A stretch of 64,000 nucleotides of DNA, taken from contig NZ_CAMLIG010000002.1 in NCBI RefSeq assembly GCF_946480185.1, positions 1-64,000 on the forward strand. Direction: 5' to 3'. Made by a program: the position numbers and the translations under genes. Position 1 is the stretch's first letter. Each line of letters begins with the position of its first letter. Shown one piece after another: positions 54,602-63,912 of the stretch. The notes beneath the pieces were generated by a model that saw only the letters and a program-made list of their open reading frames with translations, had not been told where the DNA came from and made no database searches. The DNA comes from an uncultured Pedobacter sp. Lineage in GTDB: Bacteria > Bacteroidota > Bacteroidia > Sphingobacteriales > Sphingobacteriaceae.

Positions 54602-54641
54602 AAAAAATCCTCTTCCATTTTATATGGAAGAGGATTTTTTT
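54602..54641. terminator. bidirectional terminator between the FKBP gene and ndh
   Basis: A 17-bp stem (54602-54618 and 54624-54640, core TCCTCTTCCAT/ATGGAAGAGGA) with a 5-base loop carries A6 on one side and T7 on the other. It serves the convergent FKBP and NADH dehydrogenase genes. The following 54650-54700 is AT-rich with repeated AGCTTTAAG/AAGCTTTTGGC words of dispersed-repeat type. Confidence 0.9.
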
Positions 54642-54700
54642 GTTTTTCTATAATTTTATAATAGCATTTAGCTTTAAGCCTTTTGCTTTAAGCTTTTGGC

Positions 54701-55999
54701 TTACTTAGCAATAGCTTCCTCAGCCATTAATTCCCTGTTAAACTTCCTAATAATCACTCTTGTACCTCTATCATAACTAAAGTAATTAATAATCCAATTC
54801 ATCAGGGTAACGGCTTTATTTCTGAAACCCACCAAAAACAATAAGTGTACGAACATCCAAGTTAACCAAGCAAAAAAACCTTGAAACTTCCAGTATTTCA
54901 AATCTACAACCGCTTTATTTCTGCCCACTGTTGCCATTGAGCCTTTATCGTAATAATCAAAATCTTTTGGCTTTTCGTTATTGATAATTCTCAGCAAATT
55001 GTCTCCCAATTGTTGACCTTGTTGGATAGCAACTTGCGCTACTCCGGGATGTCCATGCGGATGATCCTTAGTTTCCATATAAGCTAAATCGCCTATTGCA
55101 TAAACGTTCTCATAACCAACTACTTGATTAAAATTGGTAGTTTTAATTCTTCCACCTCTTACAACCTCCGCTTTTTCTAAACCTGGAATAATTGCACCTT
55201 TAACACCAGCACTCCAAATTACCCCTTTAGTAGTAATTGATTTGTCTTCATCATAGGTAATCACATCACCGTCGTAACCCTTTACTCGAGTTCTCTCCAT
55301 CACAATCACGCCCATGTTTTCTAGAAATTCTTTCGCTTTCGCGGATGCTTCCTCAGAAAAAGGCTCCAAAACCCTCTCCCCTCCTTCAATTAAAAATATT
55401 TTCAAGCTTTTAATATCTAGTTCGGGATAATCACTAATTAAAACGTGGTTCCGCAATTCTGCTAAAGCTCCGGCTGTTTCTACGCCAGTTGGACCTGCGC
55501 CAACCACTACAAAAGTCATTAAAGCTTCTTTCCTTACTGCATCCTTTTCTACCAATGCTTCCTCTAAATTTTGAAGAATTAATGATCTTAAATTCAGTGC
55601 TTCTGGAACGGTTTTCATTGGCATAGAAAAATGCTCGATTTCTTTTTGACCAAAAAAATTAGTCTCAGATCCGGTTGCAATCACCAAATAATCGTAAAAA
55701 TAATCACCTATATCTGTAATTACTTTATTCTCGGCAGGCACTATCTCTAAAACATCAGCCACCCTAAAATTAAAATTCTTTTGATGCTTAAAAACTTTAC
55801 GCAGAGGGAAAGCAATAGAATCTGGCTCTAAACCACCAGTTGCTACCTGATAAAGTAATGGTTGAAAAGTATGGTAATTGTGCCTGTCTAACATTAAAAC
55901 ATCCACCTCTTTTTTGTTGAGCTTTTTAGCTAACTGAATGCCTCCAAATCCTCCGCCTATAATAATAACTTTTGGAAAAACTGTTCCTGTATCTTTCAT
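54701..55999 (-). CDS. ndh: type II NADH dehydrogenase (non-proton-pumping)
   Basis: Membrane-associated NADH:quinone oxidoreductase, 432 aa. The FAD site VIIIGGGFGGIQLAKKL opens the protein, the NADH site FVVVGAGPTGVETAGALAEL follows at mid-chain, and the second FAD motif is NVYAIGDLAYME. The hydrophobic C-terminal part (FAWLTWMFVHLLFLVGFRNK) probably anchors it to the inner membrane. It feeds electrons to menaquinone without ion pumping. A single-gene unit by its position. Confidence 0.95.
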   Translation of the reverse strand: MKDTGTVFPKVIIIGGGFGGIQLAKKLNKKEVDVLMLDRHNYHTFQPLLYQVATGGLEPDSIAFPLRKVFKHQKNFNFRVADVLEIVPAENKVITDIGDYFYDYLVIATGSETNFFGQKEIEHFSMPMKTVPEALNLRSLILQNLEEALVEKDAVRKEALMTFVVVGAGPTGVETAGALAELRNHVLISDYPELDIKSLKIFLIEGGERVLEPFSEEASAKAKEFLENMGVIVMERTRVKGYDGDVITYDEDKSITTKGVIWSAGVKGAIIPGLEKAEVVRGGRIKTTNFNQVVGYENVYAIGDLAYMETKDHPHGHPGVAQVAIQQGQQLGDNLLRIINNEKPKDFDYYDKGSMATVGRNKAVVDLKYWKFQGFFAWLTWMFVHLLFLVGFRNKAVTLMNWIINYFSYDRGTRVIIRKFNRELMAEEAIAK

Positions 56000-56103
56000 T
56001 TTATATTTTTAAATATTTATGGAACTGCAGTAGTGTTAAGTTAAAAATGGTAAGCTGTAGTATCAATTAAAACCGAATAAACTGACAAACTATTCAACTA
56101 AAC

Positions 56104-56427
56104 TCAGGCTAAATCGCCTTTAATTCTAATCACAATTCCTTCTAATTGTTCGTTAACTCTCAATTGACATGCCAGCCTACTTTCTGGATGTGCATCTGGC
56201 AAAGTATCTAACATATCTAATTCTTGATCTTGTGCGGGAGCCAATTGCTCCAAACCCGACTCTACATCAACACGGCAAGTTGCACATAAAGCCATTCCGC
56301 CACAGGTTGCCAATATATCGTATTCAGAAGCTTTTAAGACCTCCATTAAATTAAGGTTGATTTCTTCCGGAACTTCAACTTCTTTGCTTTCGCCGTTTCT
56401 GTCTATTACTGTAAACTTAATCATCAC
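56104..56427 (-). CDS. 2Fe-2S ferredoxin of the adrenodoxin type
   Basis: 107 aa, cytoplasmic. The iron-sulfur ligands are Cys42, Cys48, Cys51 (LATCGGMALCATC) and Cys87 (RLACQLR). The start codon overlaps the stop of the reductase gene upstream by one base, so the two are translated together and the reductase is the natural electron donor. Possible electron acceptors are not in the window. Confidence 0.94.
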   Translation of the reverse strand: MMIKFTVIDRNGESKEVEVPEEINLNLMEVLKASEYDILATCGGMALCATCRVDVESGLEQLAPAQDQELDMLDTLPDAHPESRLACQLRVNEQLEGIVIRIKGDLA

Positions 56428-57443
56428 TAAAAACTGTTAACGCCGTAAACGGTGGTGTATTTAAAACTTAATTTTTGATCGGGAAAAACATGTTTGAAAG
56501 CACTTTGTGCCATTAATGCCCCTTCGTGGAAACCGCTTAAAATCAATTTCAGTTTTCCGGGATAGGTATTGATATCGCCAATTGCGTAAATCCCATTTAT
56601 ATTAGTTGAATAATCTTCAGTATTCACATTTATTGCGGATTTATCAATGTTCAAATTCCAATCTGCAATTGGGCCAAGTTTAGGACTTAAACCAAATAAG
56701 GGAATTAAATAATCAGTTTCTAAAGTTACTTCTTCCTTCGCTTTATTTAGCAAATGAACCGTCTGTAAAGCTCCGTTACCGTTAATTTTGGTTAAATGAG
56801 AAGACAGAATCAAGTTAATTTTGCCCATTTCGGCCAATTTAAAAACCTTTTCTGCACTGTCTGGCGCACCTCTAAAAGTATCACCTCTGTGCACCAAAGT
56901 CACTTCTTTTGCAATATTGGCTAAAAAGATGGTCCAGTCTAAAGCAGAATCTCCGCCACCGGCAAGCACCACTTTTTTATCCCGATAAACCTCCGGATTT
57001 TTAACCATATAGCTTACTCCTTTGCCTTCAAAAGCTAAAAGATTCTCGATTTCTGGTTTACGTGGCTCAAAACATCCCAAACCACCGGCAATTACCACTG
57101 CCTTACAGTGAATAGTAGTTCCATCGTTGGTCTCTACCGCAAATATTCCGCTACCTAAGCGCTCTAATTTTTCTACTCTTTCTCCTAATGTGAAACCGGG
57201 ATCAAAAGGTTTAATCTGCTCCATCAAATTATCTACCAGTTCCTGCGCTGTAATTTCGGGATAACCGGGAATATCATAAATTGGCTTATGAGGATAAATC
57301 TCTGAAAGCTGCCCTCCTACTTGTGGCAACGCATCTACCAAATGGCAACGCATTTTTAATAAACCTGCTTCAAAAACCGCAAACAAGCCTACCGGGCCGG
57401 CACCAATAATGCATAAATCTGTATGTATCGTATTATTTGTCAT
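56427..57443 (-). CDS. ferredoxin/flavodoxin--NADP+ reductase, thioredoxin-reductase-like
   Basis: 338 aa flavoprotein of the YumC type. It has the FAD motif DLCIIGAGPVGLFAVFEAG, DALPQVGGQLSEIYPHKPIYD, the NADPH motif VVLAGGGDSALDWTIFL and the second FAD motif GIYAIGDINTYPGK. It lacks the CxxC redox pair of true thioredoxin reductases, in agreement with a ferredoxin partner. It overlaps the MarR gene upstream by four bases (ATGA) and the ferredoxin gene downstream by one. Confidence 0.94.
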   Translation of the reverse strand: MTNNTIHTDLCIIGAGPVGLFAVFEAGLLKMRCHLVDALPQVGGQLSEIYPHKPIYDIPGYPEITAQELVDNLMEQIKPFDPGFTLGERVEKLERLGSGIFAVETNDGTTIHCKAVVIAGGLGCFEPRKPEIENLLAFEGKGVSYMVKNPEVYRDKKVVLAGGGDSALDWTIFLANIAKEVTLVHRGDTFRGAPDSAEKVFKLAEMGKINLILSSHLTKINGNGALQTVHLLNKAKEEVTLETDYLIPLFGLSPKLGPIADWNLNIDKSAINVNTEDYSTNINGIYAIGDINTYPGKLKLILSGFHEGALMAQSAFKHVFPDQKLSFKYTTVYGVNSF

Positions 57444-57865
57444 GATAATGATTCGTAAATGGTATTTAAAATTCTTTTTAAATCTTGATAATCTTGTTCG
57501 CTCAGGTTTTCCCAGGCTTTTGTCCGTATTTCACCAACTTTGGTAGCCCATTCCTTTTGTTTAGATTTGCCCAAATCGGTCAAATGGATAATAAAACTGC
57601 GTCTATCGCCTGCCGAAGCTTTTCTCTCGACCAAATTCTTTTTGCACATCAAATCCAAAATGCGGGTTAAAGTTGGGTGATCTTTCCCGGTAAGTTCTGC
57701 CAGCTGACTTTGGTTTTGATCATTATGCTCGTTAAGATTTTTTAAAACCAACCACTGGTCAACCGTGATATCAAAATTTTCTTCCTTAAATCGCCTTTGA
57801 GCATATTGCTTAACACGTTTTGAGGTGCGATCTAAAAGAAAAGAATAAGTACCGAACTTTTCCAT
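57440..57865 (-). CDS. MarR-family regulator
   Basis: 141 aa from the ATG at 57865; a longer frame from 57919 is excluded by the promoter found inside it. The winged helix is seen in ITVDQWLVLKNLNEHNDQNQ, LAELTGKDHPTLTRILDLMC and the wing KASAGDRRSFIIHLT. It is the first gene of a three-gene operon with the reductase and ferredoxin, so redox- or phenolic-responsive autoregulation of that pair is likely. Its ligand is unknown; no obvious Cys switch. Confidence 0.93.
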   Translation of the reverse strand: MEKFGTYSFLLDRTSKRVKQYAQRRFKEENFDITVDQWLVLKNLNEHNDQNQSQLAELTGKDHPTLTRILDLMCKKNLVERKASAGDRRSFIIHLTDLGKSKQKEWATKVGEIRTKAWENLSEQDYQDLKRILNTIYESLS

Positions 57866-57888
57866 TGCTTTAATAATAATTAGTACAA

Positions 57889-57919
57889 CAAATATATTAC
57901 TAAAATGTTTCTGATACAA
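57889..57919 (-). promoter_or_regulatory. promoter of the MarR-reductase-ferredoxin operon with possible operator
   Basis: On the minus strand, TTG (57919-57917), a 20-base spacer and TATATTTG (57896-57889) fit the Bacteroidota promoter. TTAGTA (57880-57885) and TACTAA (57898-57903) form an inverted repeat centred on the -7 box, the place a MarR dimer would bind to repress. Confidence 0.6.
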
Positions 57920-58109
57920 TCATTAGGCAGATAAAAACATTTGTGTGACCAATAATATAGAGATTAACAATAGGATAAAGCTGGTCGGGATTTCTAATAA
58001 GCAAGGCATTCAAAGCTTTCGTCTTTAAAAAGACAGATCCTCACAAAATAAAAACCATTAAAAATTTAAAAATCAAATAAATAAGACTGATTTTTGCAAT
58101 AGATATACC

Positions 58110-60077
58110 ATGCAAAAAACTACCAACCAACACTGTTGCGGTAATGATGACCACAACGCAACCAAAGCAGATTCAACCCAAGAACATAATCACTCGCATG
58201 ACCACGGCGATCATGACCATAGCCATGGAGAACCTAAGCACTGGCAATTATTAACTGCCCTAGCTATATTAGTTACCATGTTAATTCTGGAGTTTGGCTT
58301 TCATTTTATCCCAAACTTCTACATATCACTTTGTATTTATTTAGTTGCGTTTACATTAGCTGGTTTTGATGTGCTAAAACTGGCTTTTCTTAAAGCAACT
58401 AGATTCGACTTTTTTAACGAGTTTGTGTTAATGAGCGTGGCAACTATTGGCGCTTTCAGCATCGGTGCGTTTAGCGAAGGTGTTGCGGTAATGGCTTTCT
58501 ATTCTTTAGGGGAATGGTTTCAGGACGCTGCAGTAAATAACGCAAAAAAAAGCATCAAAGGATTGCTAGACAGTCGGCCGGATACCGTGACCTTGATAAA
58601 AGACAATCAAAATATCCAAACACAAGCTTCAGAAATAAAAATTGGCGATGTAATTAGTGTGAAAGCTGGAGAAAAAGTGGCACTTGACGGAATTTTATTG
58701 ACGGAAAAAGCAAGCTTTAACACCGCAGCTTTAACAGGCGAAAGTAAACCAGCTTCGAAATATAAAAACGAAGAAGTTTTAGCGGGTATGATTAACACCA
58801 ATGCGGTTGTAAATATTAAAATCACCACGTTATTTAAAGACAGTAAGCTTAGCAAAATTTTAGAATTGGTGCAAGATGCTACGGCCAGAAAATCAAAAAC
58901 ACAGCTCTTCATTTCAAAATTTGCCAAAGTTTACACACCCATTGTTTTTGGCTTGGCATTACTGGTAATTTTAGTTCCATTGCTTTTTGTAGATGACTAT
59001 GTTTTTAGGGAATGGCTTTACCGGTCATTGGTTTTTCTGGTCATCAGTTGCCCCTGTGCATTGGTTGTTTCTATTCCGTTGGGTTATTTTGGCGGAATTG
59101 GCTTAGCCTCAAAAAACGGAATCTTATTTAAAGGCGCCAATTTTATGGATGCTATTACAGAGGTAGATACCGTAGTGATGGACAAAACCGGAACCTTAAC
59201 CCACGGCGTTTTTGAGGTACAGGAAATTAAAGCGGTTGATATCAGCGAAGAACAGTTATTAAATTATACGGCAGCTGTCGAAAATCATTCCTCGCACCCA
59301 ATTGCCAAAGCAATTCTTGATAAAAGTAGAAACGGTTTTGAGAAATTAACGGTTTCTGATGTTGAAGAGATTGCTGGCCACGGACTAAAAGCTAAAGTGC
59401 AAGGTGAAGAAGTTTTGGTGGGAAACACTAAGTTGCTACGTAAATTTAATATCGCTTTCGATGCTAAAATTTCAACAATTACAGATACCATTGTTGTGGT
59501 AGCTATCAATAAAAAATATGCAGGCTACATTACCATTGCCGATAAAATTAAGGATGAAGCGTTAAGTACTATTAAGGATTTACATTTGTTAGGTATCCAA
59601 ACTTTAATGCTAAGTGGCGATAAACAAAGTGTTGCGGATAGCGTTGCCAAACAACTTAAAATTGATACCGCATTTGGCGATTTATTACCACAAGACAAAA
59701 TTACAAAAGTAGAAGAACTGCAAAAAGCTGGTAAAAAAGTGGCTTTTATAGGCGACGGGTTAAACGATGCACCGGTTATAACTTTGGCAAATGTAGGTGT
59801 AGCAATGGGCGGTTTGGGTAGTGATGCGGCCATTGAAACCGCCGATGTGGTGATACAAAATGACAATCCCCATAAAATTATTACGGCAATAAAAATTGGA
59901 AAAATCACCAAAAACATTGTTTGGCAAAATATTGCTTTAGCTGGAGGCGTAAAAATTATAGTGCTGATTTTAGGCGCTGGTGGGCTTGCAACGCTTTGGG
60001 AAGCGGTTATTGCCGATGTTGGTGTTGCATTATTAGCTATTTTAAATGCGATAAGAATTCAAGGAAAAAAAGTTTAA
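58110..60077 (+). CDS. Zn/Cd-transporting P1B-type ATPase
   Basis: Heavy-metal exporting ATPase of the inner membrane, 655 aa. A His-rich N-terminus (residues about 25-45, repeats of HDH/HSH) replaces the usual heavy-metal-associated domain; a Cys pair at residues 9-10 precedes it. Standard parts: LTGESKPA, ISCPCALVVSIPLG (CPC transport site), DKTGTLTHG (phosphorylated Asp), SSHPIAK, and GDGLNDAPVI. Lys and Asp in the last helices (GVKIIVLILG, VIADVGVALLAI) are typical of the Zn/Cd/Pb group (ZntA). No metal-responsive regulator is adjacent. Confidence 0.95.
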   Translation: MQKTTNQHCCGNDDHNATKADSTQEHNHSHDHGDHDHSHGEPKHWQLLTALAILVTMLILEFGFHFIPNFYISLCIYLVAFTLAGFDVLKLAFLKATRFDFFNEFVLMSVATIGAFSIGAFSEGVAVMAFYSLGEWFQDAAVNNAKKSIKGLLDSRPDTVTLIKDNQNIQTQASEIKIGDVISVKAGEKVALDGILLTEKASFNTAALTGESKPASKYKNEEVLAGMINTNAVVNIKITTLFKDSKLSKILELVQDATARKSKTQLFISKFAKVYTPIVFGLALLVILVPLLFVDDYVFREWLYRSLVFLVISCPCALVVSIPLGYFGGIGLASKNGILFKGANFMDAITEVDTVVMDKTGTLTHGVFEVQEIKAVDISEEQLLNYTAAVENHSSHPIAKAILDKSRNGFEKLTVSDVEEIAGHGLKAKVQGEEVLVGNTKLLRKFNIAFDAKISTITDTIVVVAINKKYAGYITIADKIKDEALSTIKDLHLLGIQTLMLSGDKQSVADSVAKQLKIDTAFGDLLPQDKITKVEELQKAGKKVAFIGDGLNDAPVITLANVGVAMGGLGSDAAIETADVVIQNDNPHKIITAIKIGKITKNIVWQNIALAGGVKIIVLILGAGGLATLWEAVIADVGVALLAILNAIRIQGKKV

Positions 60078-60098
60078 CTTGGTCATCACCAAATAAAA

Positions 60099-60122
60099 CC
60101 AAAAGCCTAAAATAGCTTTTGG
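60099..60122 (+). terminator. weak hairpin after the P-type ATPase gene
   Basis: CCAAAAGC (60099-60106) and GCTTTTGG (60115-60122) with an 8-base loop, 21 bases after the stop. No U-run follows, so termination is uncertain. Confidence 0.35.
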
Positions 60123-60179
60123 CAATCACTTTCGTACTTATCTCTCAGTCCCCAATAACTTCCATAAAGAACCAAATCG

Positions 60180-61280
60180 GTGAAAAAATTATTTTATTTT
60201 CTATTTATTTTAAGTGTGAGCGCCTGTACCAGCTCCACCACTAACAACTCGGTTTTCAAACCCTCCGAAAACGAAAACGGTGATTATCTGAAACACATTA
60301 AACAACAGTTGGTTGCTCCTCCGTTTTTACCAAAATACGAACAACAAGTATCGGGAAACCCGGTGGTAGTAGAAGTAACAATGACTATCCAAGAAAAACA
60401 GCTGATGATAGAGCCGGGCGTTAAAATATGGGCTTTAACCTTCAACGGTTCTGTTCCGGGGCCAATAATTGTTGTCCACCAAAACGATTACGTACAGCTT
60501 ACCCTAATTAATCCCGCCACAAATACTTTAACGCACAATATCGATTTTCATGCCGCAACCGGCTTTATGGGTGGCGGAGAATTAAGTTTGGTTAATCCTG
60601 GAGAGCAGGTTACCATCAGATTTAAAGCTACTAAATCTGGCGTATTTGTTTATCACTGCGCTCCAGGAGGTTTAATGGTTCCTTTACATGTAGCATCCGG
60701 GATGAACGGCGCAATTATGGTTTTACCACGTGATGGTCTTAAAGACGAAAACGGAAAACCTGTACATTACGATAAAGCTTTCTATGTGGCAGAACAAGAC
60801 TATTATCTTACAAAAGATAAAGCTGGAAAGTTCAAGGAATACAAAACCCCGGCGGATGGTTTTCCAGATATGCTCGAGAGATTTAAGACCCTGACTCCTT
60901 CTCATATTGTTTTTAATGGCGCAGTGGGTTCGCTTGTGGGGAAAAATGCACTGCAAGCAAAAGTGGGCGATAAAGTTCTATTTATAACATCACAAGCCAA
61001 CCGAGATACAAGAATACATCTGATAGGTGGACATGCTGATTTGGTTTGGCTAGGAGGTTCGTTTAACGATAAACCTGCAACAAATTATGAAACATGGCCA
61101 GTGGCCGCCGGTTCTGCGGTTGCTGCTTTATACCAGTTTCGCAAACCCGGCTCTTACGCTTACCTAAATCATAATTTAATTGAGGCATTTGCATTTGGAG
61201 CCGTTGCCCAAGTTAAAGTAACAGGAAAAGTAAACGACGATTTGATGAAACAAATTAGCAAAGCCAGTAAAATTAAGTAG
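60180..61280 (+). CDS. nirK: copper-containing nitrite reductase, lipoprotein form
   Basis: Periplasmic-side reduction of nitrite to nitric oxide; two cupredoxin domains, 366 aa. Type 1 copper ligands: His119, Cys160, His170 and Met175 ([18 protein letters not shown]). Type 2 ligands: His124, His159 and a His in [10 protein letters not shown]. Catalytic Asp122 (THNIDFH) and the second His ([12 protein letters not shown]) are present. The start is GTG at 60180, and the leader [12 protein letters not shown] makes it a lipoprotein with Cys16. No nitric oxide reductase gene is in the window. The family could include laccase-like oxidases, but the full ligand set argues for NirK. Confidence 0.94.
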   Translation: MKKLFYFLFILSVSACTSSTTNNSVFKPSENENGDYLKHIKQQLVAPPFLPKYEQQVSGNPVVVEVTMTIQEKQLMIEPGVKIWALTFNGSVPGPIIVVHQNDYVQLTLINPATNTLTHNIDFHAATGFMGGGELSLVNPGEQVTIRFKATKSGVFVYHCAPGGLMVPLHVASGMNGAIMVLPRDGLKDENGKPVHYDKAFYVAEQDYYLTKDKAGKFKEYKTPADGFPDMLERFKTLTPSHIVFNGAVGSLVGKNALQAKVGDKVLFITSQANRDTRIHLIGGHADLVWLGGSFNDKPATNYETWPVAAGSAVAALYQFRKPGSYAYLNHNLIEAFAFGAVAQVKVTGKVNDDLMKQISKASKIK

Positions 61281-61293
61281 ATCGGGTTTACCA

Positions 61294-61329
61294 ATAAGTT
61301 GGTGCGAGTTCAATCTCGCACCAACTTAT
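61294..61329. terminator. perfect 15-bp hairpin between nirK and the nuclease gene
   Basis: ATAAGTTGGTGCGAG (61294-61308) and CTCGCACCAACTTAT (61315-61329) with a 6-base loop lie between two convergent stops. U-runs are short on both sides, but the strong stem in this position makes a bidirectional terminator likely. Confidence 0.65.
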
Positions 61330-61354
61330 AAATTACCTAATTTTCCTAAAAAAT

Positions 61355-62137
61355 CTACTTATAAATCTCGTTTAAAAGCCCGGCTAACCTAATTCCAGCT
61401 TTTTGTATACGTTCTTTATAAATTTTTGAATGCTCTGGATAATAAGTATAATCTAAACTTGCTTTACCTTCTACTTCCTTATATAAAACAGCACTAATCT
61501 GGTAAGATTCGAAAAGCCATTTCATTAACGGATCGGCCTGCCATTCTTTAATTTTAGCATCGCTCACATGATCAAGCGCTGTAGCCGTTTCCATAAAAGT
61601 AAGGCCACTATATTCAATCAAACCAGTATCCCAAATAGAATGCAGGTTAGATTCCTTAAAATTAAATTTCAATTTTATTTTGTTACCTCCTTGGTCTTCA
61701 GCCCTGCTTACATGCATTGGTTGGTGTAAATCGCCAACTAAATGAATCACCATTTTTAACGCAAATGATCTTTCTTCTTTGCTCGTGTTTTTATCCTTTA
61801 ATTCGGCAACCATTTTCAATAATGCGCTGTAAACATTTGCTGTAGTATCACTTTTTACCGCTTTCACAAATTCGTTGTAATTTAAACCTTCTGGCAAGTT
61901 AATGTAATGCCAACTGTCTTGTTTGCGGTATTTTGGGTTAGATCTTATTTCATCTGCAAAAGTACTTACCATTGGCATTTCTTCATCGCCTAAAATAGCT
62001 TTCACAGCGACATTTGCCCTCGCAGTCAGATGATTTTCGGCTATTTTAGCAATGGATCTGTGCCCTGTAACTCCCCATGAAATTAACGAAAACGCTCCTA
62101 AAACTGCTACAATAGGAAAAAGAAATTTTGACTTCAT
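61355..62137 (-). CDS. S1/P1-type secreted nuclease
   Basis: 260 aa. The signal peptide ends right before WGVTGHRSIAKIAENHL; in this zinc nuclease family the mature N-terminal Trp is itself a metal ligand. Further ligands are seen in DSWHYINLP, MVIHLVGDLHQPMHV and NLHSIWDTGLIE, giving the full tri-zinc site. It should degrade single-stranded DNA and RNA outside the cytoplasm, probably for phosphate or nucleoside scavenging. It converges on nirK, with a hairpin between. Confidence 0.94.
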   Translation of the reverse strand: MKSKFLFPIVAVLGAFSLISWGVTGHRSIAKIAENHLTARANVAVKAILGDEEMPMVSTFADEIRSNPKYRKQDSWHYINLPEGLNYNEFVKAVKSDTTANVYSALLKMVAELKDKNTSKEERSFALKMVIHLVGDLHQPMHVSRAEDQGGNKIKLKFNFKESNLHSIWDTGLIEYSGLTFMETATALDHVSDAKIKEWQADPLMKWLFESYQISAVLYKEVEGKASLDYTYYPEHSKIYKERIQKAGIRLAGLLNEIYK

Positions 62138-62274
62138 TTTTTAAAAAATTTAGAGATCAAATATAGATGATTAATTCAAAATAAAGGGATTCAAACTCTT
62201 GTATCATTAATCTGACATTCTTAAAGTTCTTCTTAATACCCAAAATCTTATCTTTAGCATAAACAACCAAGGTT

Positions 62275-63912
62275 ATGCTAAAAGGATTTTTTAAAGTACC
62301 TACGCCCAAAAATGAAGCGGTATTAACTTACGCTCCAGGAACAAGAGAAAGAGTATTGTTAAAACAGGCATTAGCCGAAGCAAAAAATAAGCAAGTGGAT
62401 ATTCCTATGTATATCGGAGCTAGGGAAGTGACGACTGAAAACAAGAAACCTATTTCGCCTCCACACCAGCATCAACATATTTTAGGATATTTTAATTACG
62501 GGGATAAAAACCATGTTAACGAGGCTATTTCCGCTGCGTTAATCGCGAAAGCTAATTGGGAGAATTTAGCATGGGAACAACGGGCATCTATATTTTTAAA
62601 AGCAGCCGATTTAATAGCCAACAAATATCGTTACGAAATAAACGCTGCCACCATGTTGGGGCAATCAAAAAACGCTTATCAAGCAGAGATTGATTCGGCT
62701 TGCGAGATGATCGATTTCTTACGTTTCAATGTGAGCTATATGGCTGAAATTTACGGTCAACAACCACCAATTTCGCCTGATGGCGTCTGGAACCGCTTAG
62801 AACAACGTCCGCTTGAGGGATTTATATTTGCTTTAACGCCCTTCAATTTTACCGCTATTGCGGGAAATTTACCAACATCATGCGCTATGATGGGAAACGT
62901 AGTCGTTTGGAAACCAGCAGATACCCAAGTTTATTCTGCAAATGTGCTGATGAAAGTTTTTAAAGAAGCCGGCGTTCCAGATGGTGTTATAAATTTAATT
63001 TATGCCGATGGACCTGAAGTTGGGGAAGTTATTTTCAACCACCCATCTTTTGCAGGCATACATTTTACAGGTTCAACAGCTGTTTTTCAGGAAATATGGA
63101 AAACCATTGGAAACAACATCCATAAGTACAAAACTTATCCCAGAATTGTTGGCGAAACCGGTGGAAAAGATTTCATTTTAGTGCATCCTTCTGCGGATTG
63201 GGAAGTTGCCTCAACCGGAATTGTACGTGGCGCATTTGAATATCAGGGACAGAAATGTTCCGCGGCATCACGTACTTACATCCCCAAATCTTTATGGCCA
63301 AAAATAAAAGAAAAAATGCTGGCAGATCTGTCTTCTTTTAAGATGGGCGGTGTGGAGGACTTTACAAACTTTATAAATGCTGTAATCGATGAAAAATCTT
63401 TTGATAAGCTAGCCAAATATATAGATCAGGCAAAAAAAGATAAAGATGTAGAAATTATTTGTGGCGGAAACCACGATAAATCTGTAGGTTATTTTATTGA
63501 ACCCACAATTATTGTTGCTAGTGACCCTAAATATACCACCATGTGCGAAGAGCTGTTTGGCCCGGTTTTGACTGTTTACGTTTATGAGGACAAAGATTTT
63601 GAAGCAACTTTAACGCTCGTGAACGAAACCTCAAATTATGCACTTACAGGTTCAATTTTCGCACAAGACCGCTATGCTATTGAACTTGCTTCCGTTACTT
63701 TAAAAAATGCTGTAGGCAATTTTTATATTAATGATAAATGTACGGGTGCCGTAGTAGGGCAACAGCCCTTTGGTGGCTCCAGAGGTTCAGGGACTAACGA
63801 TAAAGCTGGTTCAATGATTAATTTGTTGCGTTGGGTTTCGCCTAGGGCAATCAAAGAAACTTTTAATCCACCAACCGATTATAAGTATCCGTTTATGGAA
63901 GAGGACAGATGA
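62275..63912 (+). CDS. pruA: L-glutamate gamma-semialdehyde dehydrogenase (delta-1-pyrroline-5-carboxylate dehydrogenase)
   Basis: Aldehyde dehydrogenase of proline catabolism, 545 aa, oxidising glutamate semialdehyde to glutamate with NAD+. It has FIFALTPFNFTAIAGNLPTS, the Rossmann loop HFTGSTAVFQEIW, catalytic Glu in VGETGGKDF and catalytic Cys in YQGQKCSAASRTY. The N-terminal FFKVPTPKNEAVLTYAPG is typical of the single-function enzyme; there is no PutA (proline dehydrogenase) domain, and no such gene is in the window. Confidence 0.96.
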   Translation: MLKGFFKVPTPKNEAVLTYAPGTRERVLLKQALAEAKNKQVDIPMYIGAREVTTENKKPISPPHQHQHILGYFNYGDKNHVNEAISAALIAKANWENLAWEQRASIFLKAADLIANKYRYEINAATMLGQSKNAYQAEIDSACEMIDFLRFNVSYMAEIYGQQPPISPDGVWNRLEQRPLEGFIFALTPFNFTAIAGNLPTSCAMMGNVVVWKPADTQVYSANVLMKVFKEAGVPDGVINLIYADGPEVGEVIFNHPSFAGIHFTGSTAVFQEIWKTIGNNIHKYKTYPRIVGETGGKDFILVHPSADWEVASTGIVRGAFEYQGQKCSAASRTYIPKSLWPKIKEKMLADLSSFKMGGVEDFTNFINAVIDEKSFDKLAKYIDQAKKDKDVEIICGGNHDKSVGYFIEPTIIVASDPKYTTMCEELFGPVLTVYVYEDKDFEATLTLVNETSNYALTGSIFAQDRYAIELASVTLKNAVGNFYINDKCTGAVVGQQPFGGSRGSGTNDKAGSMINLLRWVSPRAIKETFNPPTDYKYPFMEEDR

